Below the pieces are notes generated by a model that saw only the letters and a list, made by a program, of their open reading frames with translations, was not told the DNA's origin and searched no databases. The translations under genes and the position numbers were made by a program. 64,000 nucleotides of DNA, taken from JACDBZ01 sp038233215 (GTDB lineage: Bacteria > Chloroflexota > Limnocylindria > QHBO01). The stretch spans positions 1 through 64,000 of the forward strand of contig JBBSML010000007.1 of assembly GCA_038233215.1 (NCBI GenBank). The letters run 5' to 3'. This document shows, piece by piece, positions 51,909 to 60,000 of the stretch; position 1 is the stretch's first letter; each line of letters begins with the position of its first letter.

Positions 51909-52505
51909 CTAGTGGCCTGCCAGACGCCGTCTAACGGTCGAGACGCTCACGGCTAGAGCACGGGCAACCGCTTGGTAGCCATGAGGCTTGCCCGCGGCGC
52001 GCAGCGCCGCCTGGCAGATCTCGACCTCATCACGATCAACGATCGGCTTTGGTCCGTCCCTCCGGCGCGCCGGGGCGGAGGCGGCGAGTACCTCAGCTGG
52101 AAGCGTGCGCCGGGGCGGCATTGGATGAGTAAGGTCGATCTCCGCGAGGATCTCCCGCGCTTCCATCCTTTGAGCACTACCCACCGTGGGCCATATCCGA
52201 CGGATTAGGCGCTCCCATTGGTCGTCCGAGAGATCCGGCCGTTCGCCCCGAGCCGCACGCAATGCTCTCACCGTGGCAAGAGCGATGCCCGCTAGGGATG
52301 GCGCGCGGGCGGCATGGAGACCAGGTAAGCCCGGTGGAGATCCCAGCGGCGCCGACTGCGCGCAGTCGAGCTCGAGCTGAGTCAAGTCCCTGAATTCACG
52401 CCACACCGCGACGTAGATGAAGCCTCCCGGCGTGGTTGCATCCGATGCCGTCCAGCCCGGCGGGAGCCCGGGTTCATTTAGATCGCCAGGTGACCGTTCG
52501 CTCAA
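51909..52505 (-). CDS. Hypothetical protein with C-terminal HTH
   Basis: 198 residues, starting with TTG that overlaps the integrase stop (TTGA). The N-terminal half has no recognisable domain. The last 35 residues (VEICQAALRAAGKPHGYQA, then VARALAVSVSTVRRRLAGH) form a Hin/resolvase-like helix-turn-helix. It could be a regulator or a DNA-binding partner of the integrase. Confidence 0.6.
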   Translation of the reverse strand: MSERSPGDLNEPGLPPGWTASDATTPGGFIYVAVWREFRDLTQLELDCAQSAPLGSPPGLPGLHAARAPSLAGIALATVRALRAARGERPDLSDDQWERLIRRIWPTVGSAQRMEAREILAEIDLTHPMPPRRTLPAEVLAASAPARRRDGPKPIVDRDEVEICQAALRAAGKPHGYQAVARALAVSVSTVRRRLAGH

Positions 52506-53710
52506 TTGGGTGACTCTTCGCGAGACACCAACGCCCGATTCATCGCAGCAGCAGCTTCGAGGCGCAGCTCCGGGACCACCGCCGCGTAGTGCGACGCCGT
52601 GATGGCGATGCCAGCGTGGCCGAGAAGCTCGGAGATGACAGCGAGCGGCACGCCCTCCGCGAGAAGCAACGTGGCGGCAGAGTGGCGCAGGTCATGGAGA
52701 CGGATGGGGGGCAAGGCAAGTCGATCACGTGCGCGAGTGAATGCGTGAGACACCATGCCGGGACTGAGGGGTCGGCCCACGGAGTCGGTGAACACGAGTC
52801 CCAGGCGATCCTGCCAAGCGGCTCCGGCGGCGGCCCGGGCAGCACTCTGATTCGTTCGCTGCCGCTCGAGGGCATCCCGACCGGCTGTCGAGAGCGGGAT
52901 CGTCCGCCGCGATTTCATAGTCTTCGGATCCGCCATGGTCCAGCGAGAGTCCCCCGCCTCCGCTAGGGAGCGGCGAACGGTCACGGCAACGTCCGTGACG
53001 TCGGACCAAGCCAGCCCCAGCAACTCGCCGCGGCGCAAGCCAGTGGTTACAGCAAGCGTCCACAGCGGGCCAAGCGGATCCTCGAAAGTCCCGTCGATAA
53101 GGCGGCGGACGTCCGACGCCGAGAGATAGGACACAGGCCTATGCGGAACATAGGGCGGAGCCGCATCGGCCGCGGCGTTGCGAGTCACAAGCCCGCTCCG
53201 GACGGCTGCATTCAGCGCCTTGCGGAGAGTCGCCCGAATGTGGCGGACTGTGAGTGGCGAGACTGGACGCCGCCTGGGCGCCGCAGATATCGAGGCGCCT
53301 GTAGCGAGAAAGGAGTCTAGAGCGCGCTCCACGTCCCCCGACGAGACGCGCTCTACCTGCAGTCGGCCGAGCGCCGGAATCAGATAGCGCCGGACATGCA
53401 TCTCGCGACTCCGCCACGTAGATGGTCGCACTCTCTGTCGGTCACGCTCGATCCAATCGGCAAGATAGTCGGCTAGCGAACCGGACCCCGACGGCGCCAG
53501 TGCGCCGACGCGGAGCTTGACTCGCAGCTCGTCCAACTTGGAACGCGCCTCGGCCGAAGTTCGCCCGGAGACCGTCCGCCGCCCGCGAGAGCCGTCAGCC
53601 TCGGTCCAGGTAACAGCCCCCCGCCAGCGTCCATCTGCGGTCTGATACACGCTGCCCTCGCCTGGCGAGCGTCGTCGGCGCGAGCTTGGAGCGCGAGTGC
53701 TGATGTTCAC
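52502..53710 (-). CDS. Tyrosine site-specific integrase
   Basis: 402 residues. N-terminal arm-binding-like part (GSVYQTADGRWRGAV), a core-binding SAM-like domain (SLADYLADWIERD), and the catalytic domain with R226 (TGLRRGE), K266 (TMKSRRTIP), H339 and R342 (HDLRHS), H365 (LLGHAG) and Y375 (ASHYA). All catalytic residues are present. It is the gene nearest to tRNA-Cys and presumably catalyses integration there. Start is GTG 53710; the right arm motif is 20 bp upstream, so integrase may control its own promoter. Confidence 0.95.
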   Translation of the reverse strand: MNISTRAPSSRRRRSPGEGSVYQTADGRWRGAVTWTEADGSRGRRTVSGRTSAEARSKLDELRVKLRVGALAPSGSGSLADYLADWIERDRQRVRPSTWRSREMHVRRYLIPALGRLQVERVSSGDVERALDSFLATGASISAAPRRRPVSPLTVRHIRATLRKALNAAVRSGLVTRNAAADAAPPYVPHRPVSYLSASDVRRLIDGTFEDPLGPLWTLAVTTGLRRGELLGLAWSDVTDVAVTVRRSLAEAGDSRWTMADPKTMKSRRTIPLSTAGRDALERQRTNQSAARAAAGAAWQDRLGLVFTDSVGRPLSPGMVSHAFTRARDRLALPPIRLHDLRHSAATLLLAEGVPLAVISELLGHAGIAITASHYAAVVPELRLEAAAAMNRALVSREESPN

Positions 53711-53729
53711 GTTCGCGATTGTACGCGCA

Positions 53730-53749
53730 TTGCTACCGGCGTTGCTACC
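53730..53749 (+). promoter_or_regulatory. Candidate integrase arm-type site, right
   Basis: Two TTGCTACC octamers 12 bp apart, between the integrase start and the right attachment core. Nineteen of 20 bases match the left site. Confidence 0.6.
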
Positions 53750-53794
53750 GACACTGCGAAACCTGAACCCGCGGCCTCGTTACCGTGCTTGGAT

Positions 53795-53840
53795 TGTGGA
53801 GGCGACGACGGGAATCGAACCCGTGTACGCGGTTTTGCAG
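53795..53840 (-). repeat. Right attachment site within tRNA-Cys
   Basis: 46 bp identical to 41838-41883. It covers the 3' end of the intact tRNA-Cys, so integration regenerated a complete tRNA gene on this side. Confidence 0.92.
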
Positions 53841-53871
53841 ACCGCTCCCTAAACCACTCGGGCACGTCGCC
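53797..53871 (-). tRNA. tRNA-Cys (GCA anticodon)
   Basis: Acceptor GGCGACG pairs with CGTCGCC, discriminator T as expected for Cys, encoded CCA, anticodon GCA in the loop CTGCAAA. The insertion target of the integrative element. Confidence 0.95.
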
Positions 53872-53883
53872 ACGCGCTCATTC

Positions 53884-53957
53884 TGGCTGCCCCGCGAGGA
53901 TTCGAACCTCGGTTCACGGATCCAAAGTCCGCTGTCCTACCGCTAGACGACGGGGCA
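53884..53957 (-). tRNA. tRNA-Gln (TTG anticodon)
   Basis: Acceptor TGCCCCG pairs with CGGGGCA, anticodon loop CTTTGGA with TTG, T arm GGTTCGAAT, CCA encoded. Confidence 0.95.
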
Positions 53958-54011
53958 ACGCCTCGTCACGCTAGCAGGTCGACAGCGACGGTACCTAGCC
54001 GGACGTGAAAA

Positions 54012-54086
54012 TGGAGCGGAAGACGGGATTCGAACCCGCGACCCTCACCTTGGCAAGGTGATGCTCTACCACTGAGCCACTTCCGC
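54012..54086 (-). tRNA. tRNA-Gly (GCC anticodon)
   Basis: Acceptor GCGGAAG pairs with CTTCCGC, anticodon loop TTGCCAA with GCC, CCA encoded. Confidence 0.95.
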
Positions 54087-54116
54087 CCGCTTGTTGGCCC
54101 GATGATACCGCGTTGC

Positions 54117-54192
54117 TGGTGCCGAGGGTCAGAATCGAACTGACGACACCCGCCTCTTCAGGGCGGTGCTCTACCGACTGAGCTACCTCGGC
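54117..54192 (-). tRNA. tRNA-Phe (GAA anticodon)
   Basis: Acceptor GCCGAGG pairs with CCTCGGC, anticodon loop CTGAAGA with GAA, T loop GTTCGATTC, CCA encoded. First of the group Phe-Gly-Gln-Cys on the minus strand. Confidence 0.95.
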
Positions 54193-54267
54193 GCCGATCG
54201 TCACTGCCGCATCAGGCGGTCGCAAGGATACCGATGAGGCCTCTCGGCCGCAACCGCCACACCCGGA

Positions 54268-54945
54268 TCATCGGGGACGCCGATCGAAGAGAATGGTGGC
54301 CGCAAGCGCCGCGATGTAGCCGAACAGCACGAGCCCCGCGATCATGACGACCAATCCGGTGACCCGTCCACCGAGCGTGACCGGCTCGGCTGAACCCCCG
54401 ACCGTCGTCAACGTGGCCAAGGTCCACCACAGGACGTCGCCGTACGTTGCCAGGCCGGGAGTGTTTGCTTCCCCCTCGAACATGAACAGCGCGACCGAGG
54501 CGAATAGTGCGACCGTCGCGATGAGCCCGAAGGCGTAACCGGCACCGTTCCAGTCGAGAGTCCTGCGCACGCTTCGGAGGAGCCGATTCGCTCCTGTCAC
54601 CAGCCGAGCCAGGCGCAGCGCCCTCAGCGCGTACGCGAGGCGCGCGAGTCGCAGCACGCGGAAAAAGGGCAGCACCAGCGATATCGCCGTGAGCCAGTGT
54701 CGACGCAGGTACGGCACGACGTGAGGCGCGACCGCAAGGCCGAGCGCAAACTGGAGACCGAAGAAGCCCCAGATCAAGAGTTGTACGGTGCCCAGCCAGC
54801 TCGGGACCGGATCACCCTGCACGGTGAGGATCAGCTCGGTGGCGAGGGCGACGGCAAAGACGAGCGCGAGGAAGGTCGCCGGGCCATCCAGGAATCGCTC
54901 GACCTGCGCCACGAGCCGCGCGCGCGCGACGGGCCTTGGCTGCAC
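54268..54945 (-). CDS. Voltage-gated-type ion channel with altered filter
   Basis: 225 residues, six helices in the Kv pattern. Helix 4 carries basic residues every third to fourth position (RVLRLARLAYALRALRLARLV). The pore loop reads TLATLTTVGGSAEPV, with TVGGS (181-185) where potassium channels have TVGYG. S6 is GLVVMIAGLVLFGYIAALAATIL. The changed filter makes K+ selectivity doubtful. Start GTG 54945 overlaps the htpX stop by one base (TAGTG). Confidence 0.82.
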   Translation of the reverse strand: MQPRPVARARLVAQVERFLDGPATFLALVFAVALATELILTVQGDPVPSWLGTVQLLIWGFFGLQFALGLAVAPHVVPYLRRHWLTAISLVLPFFRVLRLARLAYALRALRLARLVTGANRLLRSVRRTLDWNGAGYAFGLIATVALFASVALFMFEGEANTPGLATYGDVLWWTLATLTTVGGSAEPVTLGGRVTGLVVMIAGLVLFGYIAALAATILFDRRPR

Positions 54946-55925
54946 TACCCGGCGGGCACAGCTGGACTCCTGCCGCCGGCCACATTCTCGAGCGCCCGGA
55001 TCCGCTCGCCGATCGGGGGATGGGTATCCCACAGTGACGTTGCCCGCTCCTCGAATGACTTGATCGGGTTGACGATGTAGAGATGCTGCGTTGCGCGGTT
55101 GGCGACCTCGAGCACATCGGAATCGTCGCTGATCGTGCGCAATGCGCGGGCCAGGGCGACAGGATTCCGGGTCAGCTCAACGGCGGTTGCATCGGCGAGG
55201 CTTTCCCGGCTGCGGCTGACCGCCGCCTGGACGAGTCGCCCGATGAGCGGCGCCACGACAGCGAGCACGAGAGCGAGGATGAAGAGGAGCGCCATCGCTC
55301 CCCCACCACCGCCGCCCCGGTCAGAGTCATTGCTACGCCGACCGCCGCCCCAGAACGTGAATCGCAGGAACCAATCGGCGAGCAGGGCAATGCTGCCGAC
55401 GAGGACACCAACCAGGAGCGTGAAGCGGATGTCGAGGTTGCCGATATGGCTCATCTCGTGGCCGATCACGCCCTGGAGCTGCTCTCTGTCCAGCTTGTCG
55501 AGGAGGCCAGTCGTGACGGCAACGCTGGCATGCTCGGGGTCGCGGCCGGTCGCGAACGCGTTCGGCGCCGAGTCTTCGATCACCCACAACCGTGGGGGAG
55601 GCAATCCACCGGCAAGCCGCATCTCCTCCGCGACGTTCACGAACTGCCGGTAGCGCTCCACCGGCTGTCCCCGATCAACCTCGCGCGCGCCACTGGTGGC
55701 CATCACCAGCGCGTCACCGGCGAAGAAGGTGCCGACGCTCATCACGGTCGCCACCACGAGCGCGATCACCACGCCGCCCCAGCCGAACCCGGTCGCGTAG
55801 CCGATCGCGGCGCCGAGCAGTCCGAGCACGACCACCACGATCGCGACCAGAAACCAGCTGCGGCGCCGGTTGCGCTCGATCTCGCGGTAGAAGATGGTCG
55901 GCGTCGGGCGCCTCTCGGCCGTCAT
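54945..55925 (-). CDS. htpX: HtpX-like M48 membrane metallopeptidase
   Basis: 326 residues. Two N-terminal helices, zinc site GHEMSH (155-160), the third ligand in ESLADATAVELT, and two central helices around a Gly-rich loop. Membrane protein quality-control protease. ATG 55925 is 4 bp after the lemA stop, the well-known lemA-htpX pair. Confidence 0.93.
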   Translation of the reverse strand: MTAERRPTPTIFYREIERNRRRSWFLVAIVVVVLGLLGAAIGYATGFGWGGVVIALVVATVMSVGTFFAGDALVMATSGAREVDRGQPVERYRQFVNVAEEMRLAGGLPPPRLWVIEDSAPNAFATGRDPEHASVAVTTGLLDKLDREQLQGVIGHEMSHIGNLDIRFTLLVGVLVGSIALLADWFLRFTFWGGGRRSNDSDRGGGGGGAMALLFILALVLAVVAPLIGRLVQAAVSRSRESLADATAVELTRNPVALARALRTISDDSDVLEVANRATQHLYIVNPIKSFEERATSLWDTHPPIGERIRALENVAGGRSPAVPAG

Positions 55926-55929
55926 CGGC

Positions 55930-56508
55930 CTATGCCGAACGCAGGTTGACCTCCGGAACCGCGGCATCCGACTCGGCGATCTGGAAGTAATCGCGCTCGC
56001 GGAAGCCGAACATCCCGGCGATGAGCACGGTCGGGAAGGTCTGCACTGCGGTGTTGAACTCCCGGACGGTGCTGTTGTAATGCTGGCGGCTGAAGCCGAT
56101 CTGGTTCTCGGTCGTGGTCAGCTCCTCCTGGAGCTGCATGACGTTCTCGTTGGCCTTGAGATCGGGATAGTTCTCCACCAGCGCGAACAGCTGTCGGAGA
56201 GCCCCGGTGAGGAAGTTCTCCGCCTGCGCGGCCTGGCCCGCATTGCCGGGACCGCCGGCCTGGGCGCTCACCGCGGCGGATCGGGCCTCGATGACCTTCG
56301 CCAGGGTCTCCTGCTCAAAGTCCATGTACCCCTTGACCGCATTCACGAGGTTCGGGATCAGATCATGGCGCCGCTTGAGCTGAACGCTGATCTGGTTCCA
56401 AGCCTCGTCGACCATGTTCCGCAACCGGACCAGGCCGTTGTACGTGAAGATCAGGAAGACGACGATGACCGCGATCGCGATCAGCAGAATGATGACCCAC
56501 AATGGCAT
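55930..56508 (-). CDS. lemA: LemA family protein
   Basis: 192 residues from ATG 56508. One N-terminal membrane helix (about 3-22), then a helical bundle with NGLVRLRNMVDEAWNQI, QLKRRHDLIPNLV, TENQIGFSRQHYN and the C-terminal FNTAVQTFP. Role unknown, usually paired with HtpX. The longer frame upstream runs through non-coding DNA and was rejected. Confidence 0.92.
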   Translation of the reverse strand: MPLWVIILLIAIAVIVVFLIFTYNGLVRLRNMVDEAWNQISVQLKRRHDLIPNLVNAVKGYMDFEQETLAKVIEARSAAVSAQAGGPGNAGQAAQAENFLTGALRQLFALVENYPDLKANENVMQLQEELTTTENQIGFSRQHYNSTVREFNTAVQTFPTVLIAGMFGFRERDYFQIAESDAAVPEVNLRSA

Positions 56509-56594
56509 TGAGGATGGCTCCTGGCGCTCGGGACGTTTGACGGCGGCATCGTACCAGCCGGTGCGTCCCTGCCCTTCGCGCGCGGAGCACACGT

Positions 56595-56741
56595 TCAACA
56601 CACGGGTGCGGGTTCGAATGGCTCCGCGCGGTCCTCGGGCCCCCGGACGACGTGAGGCTTGCCGATCATGTCGTCCGGCGGATCGGCCTGCTCGATGGAG
56701 AACACCCATTGCGGGACGTCCTCGAGTGTCACCGAGTCCAC
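56595..56741 (-). CDS. Possible 48-residue protein
   Basis: Open frame from GTG 56741 with strongly GC-biased third positions (VDSVTLEDVPQWVFSIEQA, then PEDRAEPFEPAP). GAGGT lies only 3 bases before the GTG; a second GTG four codons on has better spacing. Nothing is recognised. It may be a remnant or chance. Confidence 0.3.
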   Translation of the reverse strand: MDSVTLEDVPQWVFSIEQADPPDDMIGKPHVVRGPEDRAEPFEPAPVC

Positions 56742-56778
56742 GGCACCTCGGGTGGCCCCGATGGACCTTGCCCGCTGT

Positions 56779-56855
56779 TGGTGGGCGGTGAGGGACTCGA
56801 ACCCCCGACCCCCTCGGTGTAAACGAGGTGCTCTGACCAGCTGAGCTAACCGCCC
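56779..56855 (-). tRNA. tRNA-Val (TAC anticodon)
   Basis: Acceptor GGGCGGT pairs with ACCGCCC, anticodon loop TTTACAC with TAC, CCA encoded. Confidence 0.95.
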
Positions 56856-56928
56856 GTATCGGTTTCGAGCGTATCACTGTCTTCGTGCGCGGGAGGCGTG
56901 ATCTACGTGGCGGGCAGGAGCAAACGCC

Positions 56929-57135
56929 CAATGAAGCGTGGTCCGCCCCGTAGGGCGAGGCTAACGATCAATGAAGCGTGGTCTCTTGTGCCATTTACCG
57001 GTCCGACGGGTCATCTTGCCGACAGGCGCGCGGTTCTGCCTCGTCCGATGGCCGATAGCTCCGCACCACGGGTCCCGCGCTCGCGATCCACGAGGGCTCA
57101 CTCGTTCAATGGCGGATAGTCCCGCACCACGGGTC
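56929..57135. repeat. Two pairs of direct repeats in a tRNA gap
   Basis: CAATGAAGCGTGGTC occurs at 56929-56943 and 56969-56983 (40-bp period). A related longer unit, ATGGC-GATAG-TCCGCACCACGGGTC in outline, occurs at 57048-57075 and 57109-57135 (about 60-bp period). The 353-bp gap between tRNA-Val and tRNA-Leu(GAG) shows no gene. Confidence 0.7.
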
Positions 57136-57149
57136 GCGCGTCGCTGGGA

Positions 57150-57178
57150 GAAACGAAGAGCGCCGCTCGCAGCGGCGC
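57150..57178 (-). terminator. Intrinsic terminator after tRNA-Leu(GAG)
   Basis: A perfect 8-bp stem GCGCCGCT / AGCGGCGC with 3-base loop (57160-57178), followed on the minus strand by TCTTCGTTTCT. It lies 30 bp after the tRNA. Confidence 0.5.
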
Positions 57179-57208
57179 AAGCGGCGCATCGGTCTGAAAA
57201 GAAGGAAT

Positions 57209-57293
57209 TGGTGCCCAGGCCGGGACTTGAACCCGGATGAGTTGCCTCATACGCCCCTCAAACGTACGCGTATACCAATTCCGCCACCTGGGC
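57209..57293 (-). tRNA. tRNA-Leu (GAG anticodon)
   Basis: Class II tRNA. Acceptor GCCCAGG pairs with CCTGGGC, anticodon loop TTGAGGG with GAG, a long variable arm, CCA encoded. Confidence 0.93.
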
Positions 57294-57300
57294 CCGAGCG

Positions 57301-57387
57301 TGGTACCGAGGGAGGGACTTGAACCCACACGACCTTGCGGCCACTAGGTCCTGAACCTAGCGCGTCTGCCTATTCCGCCACCTCGGC
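57301..57387 (-). tRNA. tRNA-Leu (CAG anticodon)
   Basis: Class II tRNA. Acceptor GCCGAGG pairs with CCTCGGT, anticodon loop TTCAGGA with CAG, a long variable arm, CCA encoded. 7 bp upstream of tRNA-Leu(GAG). Confidence 0.93.
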
Positions 57388-57443
57388 ACGGCCGCAAACG
57401 GAGCGTTTCCGATTGCGAGGGCCGATGATATCACGGCCTCTCT

Positions 57444-57665
57444 TCAGTTCTGCGGCAGCAGGTTGAGCAGGCTGAAGGCGACGAACAGGACCGAGAGCAG
57501 GACGGTCATGCGAAACAGGGTCCGCTCGATGCCGCGCCGGCTGCGGTAGGCAGTCACCTCGCCACCGAAGGCGCCACCCAGGCCGGTTCCCCGCTGCTGA
57601 AGCAGGATCGACGCGATGAGCGCGATGGCCAAGATCATCTGGGCGAGAAGAAGTGGGGCTTGCAT
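57444..57665 (-). CDS. secG: Protein translocase subunit SecG
   Basis: 73 residues with two membrane helices joined by the Gly-rich loop QQRGTGLGGAFGG. Part of SecYEG. Follows gpmI by about 40 bp, the usual tpiA-gpmI-secG order. Confidence 0.94.
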   Translation of the reverse strand: MQAPLLLAQMILAIALIASILLQQRGTGLGGAFGGEVTAYRSRRGIERTLFRMTVLLSVLFVAFSLLNLLPQN

Positions 57666-57706
57666 TGCCGGCGCAGTTTAGCAGAGACGTCCGGTTGATT
57701 CGAGCG

Positions 57707-59245
57707 TCAGGGTCGGGTGGGAGCCGGCCCCGGTTCTATGAGGCTCCGACCGGTCATCGCCGGACCGGCCGGGATTCCGAGCAGCTGGCACAGCGTGGGC
57801 GCAACGTCGACAAGCGACCCATCGTGCAGGCGTTCACGCCGATGAGCCTCACTGACGAGGGCGAACGGAACAGGCGACGTCGTGTGCTTGGTCTGCGGAT
57901 CGCCGACGGCGTCGCGCATCTCCTCGATGTTGCCATGGTCGGCGGTGATGACCAGCGGTCCGCCCGTGCCGAGTGCGGTGCGTGCCAGACGCCCCAGGCA
58001 CCCGTCGACGAACTCGGCCGCCTCAACGGCGGCCCGCCAGATGCCCGTGTGGCCGACCATGTCGGGATTCGCATAGTTGGCCACGATGAAATCGTGGCCG
58101 CCGCGCTCCATTGCCTCCACCACCGCGCCGGTGATCGCTTCGGCGCTCATTTCTGGCGCAAGGTCGTACGTCGCGACCTCGCGATTGGAAGGCACAAGGA
58201 TGCGATCCTCCCCCGGAAATGGCTCCTCCACCCCACCGTTGAGGAAATAGGTCACGTGCGCGTACTTCTCGGTTTCGGCGATGTGCAGCTGTCGCTTCCC
58301 CAGACGGGAGAGGTGGGCGGCAAGCGAGTCGGCCTCAACGGGCGGGAACGCGGCGGTCACGTCAAGATCGTTCGCAGACTCGTACTCGGTCAGCGTCGCC
58401 AACGATACACGTGGTGAGGCGCGACGGTCGAACTCGGCGAAGTCCCGGGACGCCAGAGCATGCGAGAGCTGTCGAGCCCGATCGGCGCGAAAGTTGAGGT
58501 GAACCGCAACGTCTCCGCTCTCCATCCGCATCGCGCCGTCGAGCGCCGTGGGCAGGATGAACTCGTCGTTCTCGCCCCGCGCATACGCGTCCGCTATCGC
58601 ATCAGTCGCCGACGCGGCGCGCATCCCTTCGCCGCGGACGATGGCCTCGTACGCGCGCTGGGTCCGGTCCCACCGGTTATCGCGATCCATGGCGTAGTAG
58701 CGGCCACTGACGGTCGCCACGCGTGCATGTCCGTTGAACCGCGACTCCAGCGCAGGAAGGAACTGGTCGGCGGAGCGCGGCGGCGTATCGCGCCCGTCGG
58801 TGAAGGCGTGAACGAGGACGCGATCCGCCGGAAGTCCGGCCCGATGCGCGAGCTCGACCATGGCGACGATGTGCTCGTCGATGGCGTGGATTCCTCCGGG
58901 GCCGACGAGGCCCATCAGGTGCAGCCTGCTTCCCCGCGTGAGCACGTCGCGACATGCCGTCACGAGCGCCTCGTTCTCGAAAAAGCTGCCGTCGGTAATG
59001 GATGCATTGATGCGCGGCAGATCCTGGAGCACCCGAAAGCCGGCTCCCAGGTTCAGGTGACCGACCTCGCTGTTGCCCATCTGGCCCACCGGCAGACCGA
59101 CGGCCTCCCCCGATGCCTCGAGCCGGCAATGCGGCCACTCGTCGAGCAGCCGGTTCCAGTTCCACATCGCTGCCGATGCGAGCGCATTTCGCGCGGGGTC
59201 GTCGCCGATGCCGAACCCGTCGAGAACGATGAGCGTGACCGTCAC
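57707..59245 (-). CDS. gpmI: 2,3-bisphosphoglycerate-independent phosphoglycerate mutase
   Basis: 512 residues. Metal-binding VLDGFGIGDD at the start, the Ser nucleophile in GNSEVGHLNLGAG, HAFTDGRDTPP, and the ADHGNIEEM motif near the C-terminus. Glycolytic interconversion of 3- and 2-phosphoglycerate. GTG 59245 overlaps the tpiA stop (GTGA). Confidence 0.96.
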   Translation of the reverse strand: MTVTLIVLDGFGIGDDPARNALASAAMWNWNRLLDEWPHCRLEASGEAVGLPVGQMGNSEVGHLNLGAGFRVLQDLPRINASITDGSFFENEALVTACRDVLTRGSRLHLMGLVGPGGIHAIDEHIVAMVELAHRAGLPADRVLVHAFTDGRDTPPRSADQFLPALESRFNGHARVATVSGRYYAMDRDNRWDRTQRAYEAIVRGEGMRAASATDAIADAYARGENDEFILPTALDGAMRMESGDVAVHLNFRADRARQLSHALASRDFAEFDRRASPRVSLATLTEYESANDLDVTAAFPPVEADSLAAHLSRLGKRQLHIAETEKYAHVTYFLNGGVEEPFPGEDRILVPSNREVATYDLAPEMSAEAITGAVVEAMERGGHDFIVANYANPDMVGHTGIWRAAVEAAEFVDGCLGRLARTALGTGGPLVITADHGNIEEMRDAVGDPQTKHTTSPVPFALVSEAHRRERLHDGSLVDVAPTLCQLLGIPAGPAMTGRSLIEPGPAPTRP

Positions 59246-60000
59246 GCCAGGGCCGCCGCCCGCAGGATGGGGGCGAATTGGTCCGGCTTGAGCGACGCCC
59301 CACCAACGAGCGCGCCATCGATGTCCGGTTGCGCGAAGAGCTCAGCTGCATTCTCGGCCGTCACGCTGCCGCCGTACTGGATCTGTATGGCATCCGCAGC
59401 ATCCGGATCGGTGTCGCGCAAGATCTGACGAATCTGCGCGCACACCGCTTGGGCATCCGCGGCCGACGCCGCGTCTCCAGTGCCGATCGCCCACACAGGC
59501 TCGTACGCGATCACCAACCCGGTCTCCCCGAGTGCCGGGAGACCGGCGATCGCTGCGCGCACCTGGCGATCGATGACGGCCACGGTCTTGCCGGCACGGC
59601 GTTCCTCCGCCCGCTCCCCGATCGCCGCGATCGGGCGCAGCCCGTGGGCAACCGCGCTGGCAACCTTGCGCCCGACCCGATCGTCGGTCTCCGCGTCATA
59701 CAGCCGTCGCTCCGAATGGCCCAGAATGACGAACTCGGCCAGTCCGTTCAGCATGAGCGGGCTCGTCTCACCGGTGAACGCGCCGCGCTCCTCGAAATGC
59801 ATCGTCTGCGCGCCGATGGCGATCCCATCCCGCCCGACCGCACGATGCACATCGGCCAACCAGATCGCCGGTGGGCAGATGACGGTCGTGACGGAAGGCG
59901 CCGCGCGTGCGCCTTTCTGCACGGCGGCGGCGAGCGCGATCGCCTCCTCGACGGTCGTCGGATTCATCTTCCAGTTTCCGACGATGATCGGTGGCCGCAT
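59242..60000 (-). CDS. tpiA: Triosephosphate isomerase
   Basis: 252 residues. GNWKMNP, catalytic His in ILGHSERR, catalytic Glu in IAYEPVWAIGTG, phosphate-binding IQYGGSV. The start ATG 60000 overlaps the last base of the whiA stop. Normal length. Confidence 0.97.
   Translation of the reverse strand: MRPPIIVGNWKMNPTTVEEAIALAAAVQKGARAAPSVTTVICPPAIWLADVHRAVGRDGIAIGAQTMHFEERGAFTGETSPLMLNGLAEFVILGHSERRLYDAETDDRVGRKVASAVAHGLRPIAAIGERAEERRAGKTVAVIDRQVRAAIAGLPALGETGLVIAYEPVWAIGTGDAASAADAQAVCAQIRQILRDTDPDAADAIQIQYGGSVTAENAAELFAQPDIDGALVGGASLKPDQFAPILRAAALA

Larger units (their letters stand above)
41838..53840. mobile_element. Integrative element in tRNA-Cys (about 12.0 kb)
   Basis: Bounded by perfect 46-bp direct repeats of the tRNA-Cys 3' end. 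The intact tRNA is on the integrase side. Contents: tyrosine integrase, a HTH/RHH/excisionase-like/DUF3631/serine recombinase operon, a type III-like R-M pair, a TetR regulator with a divergent enzyme gene, small ORFs and a gene remnant. No capsid, portal, terminase, relaxase or T4SS gene is visible, so it is not a complete prophage or self-transmissible ICE; it may be a satellite or a mobilisable island. Confidence 0.92.

Noticed and set aside
41838..53840. Complete prophage
   Set aside because: No capsid, portal, terminase, tail or lysis genes are visible between the attachment repeats.
55930..56931. Longer LemA start at 56931
   Set aside because: The extra N-terminal part runs through tRNA-Val and intergenic DNA and is Arg/Pro-rich; ATG 56508 gives the family start with its membrane helix.
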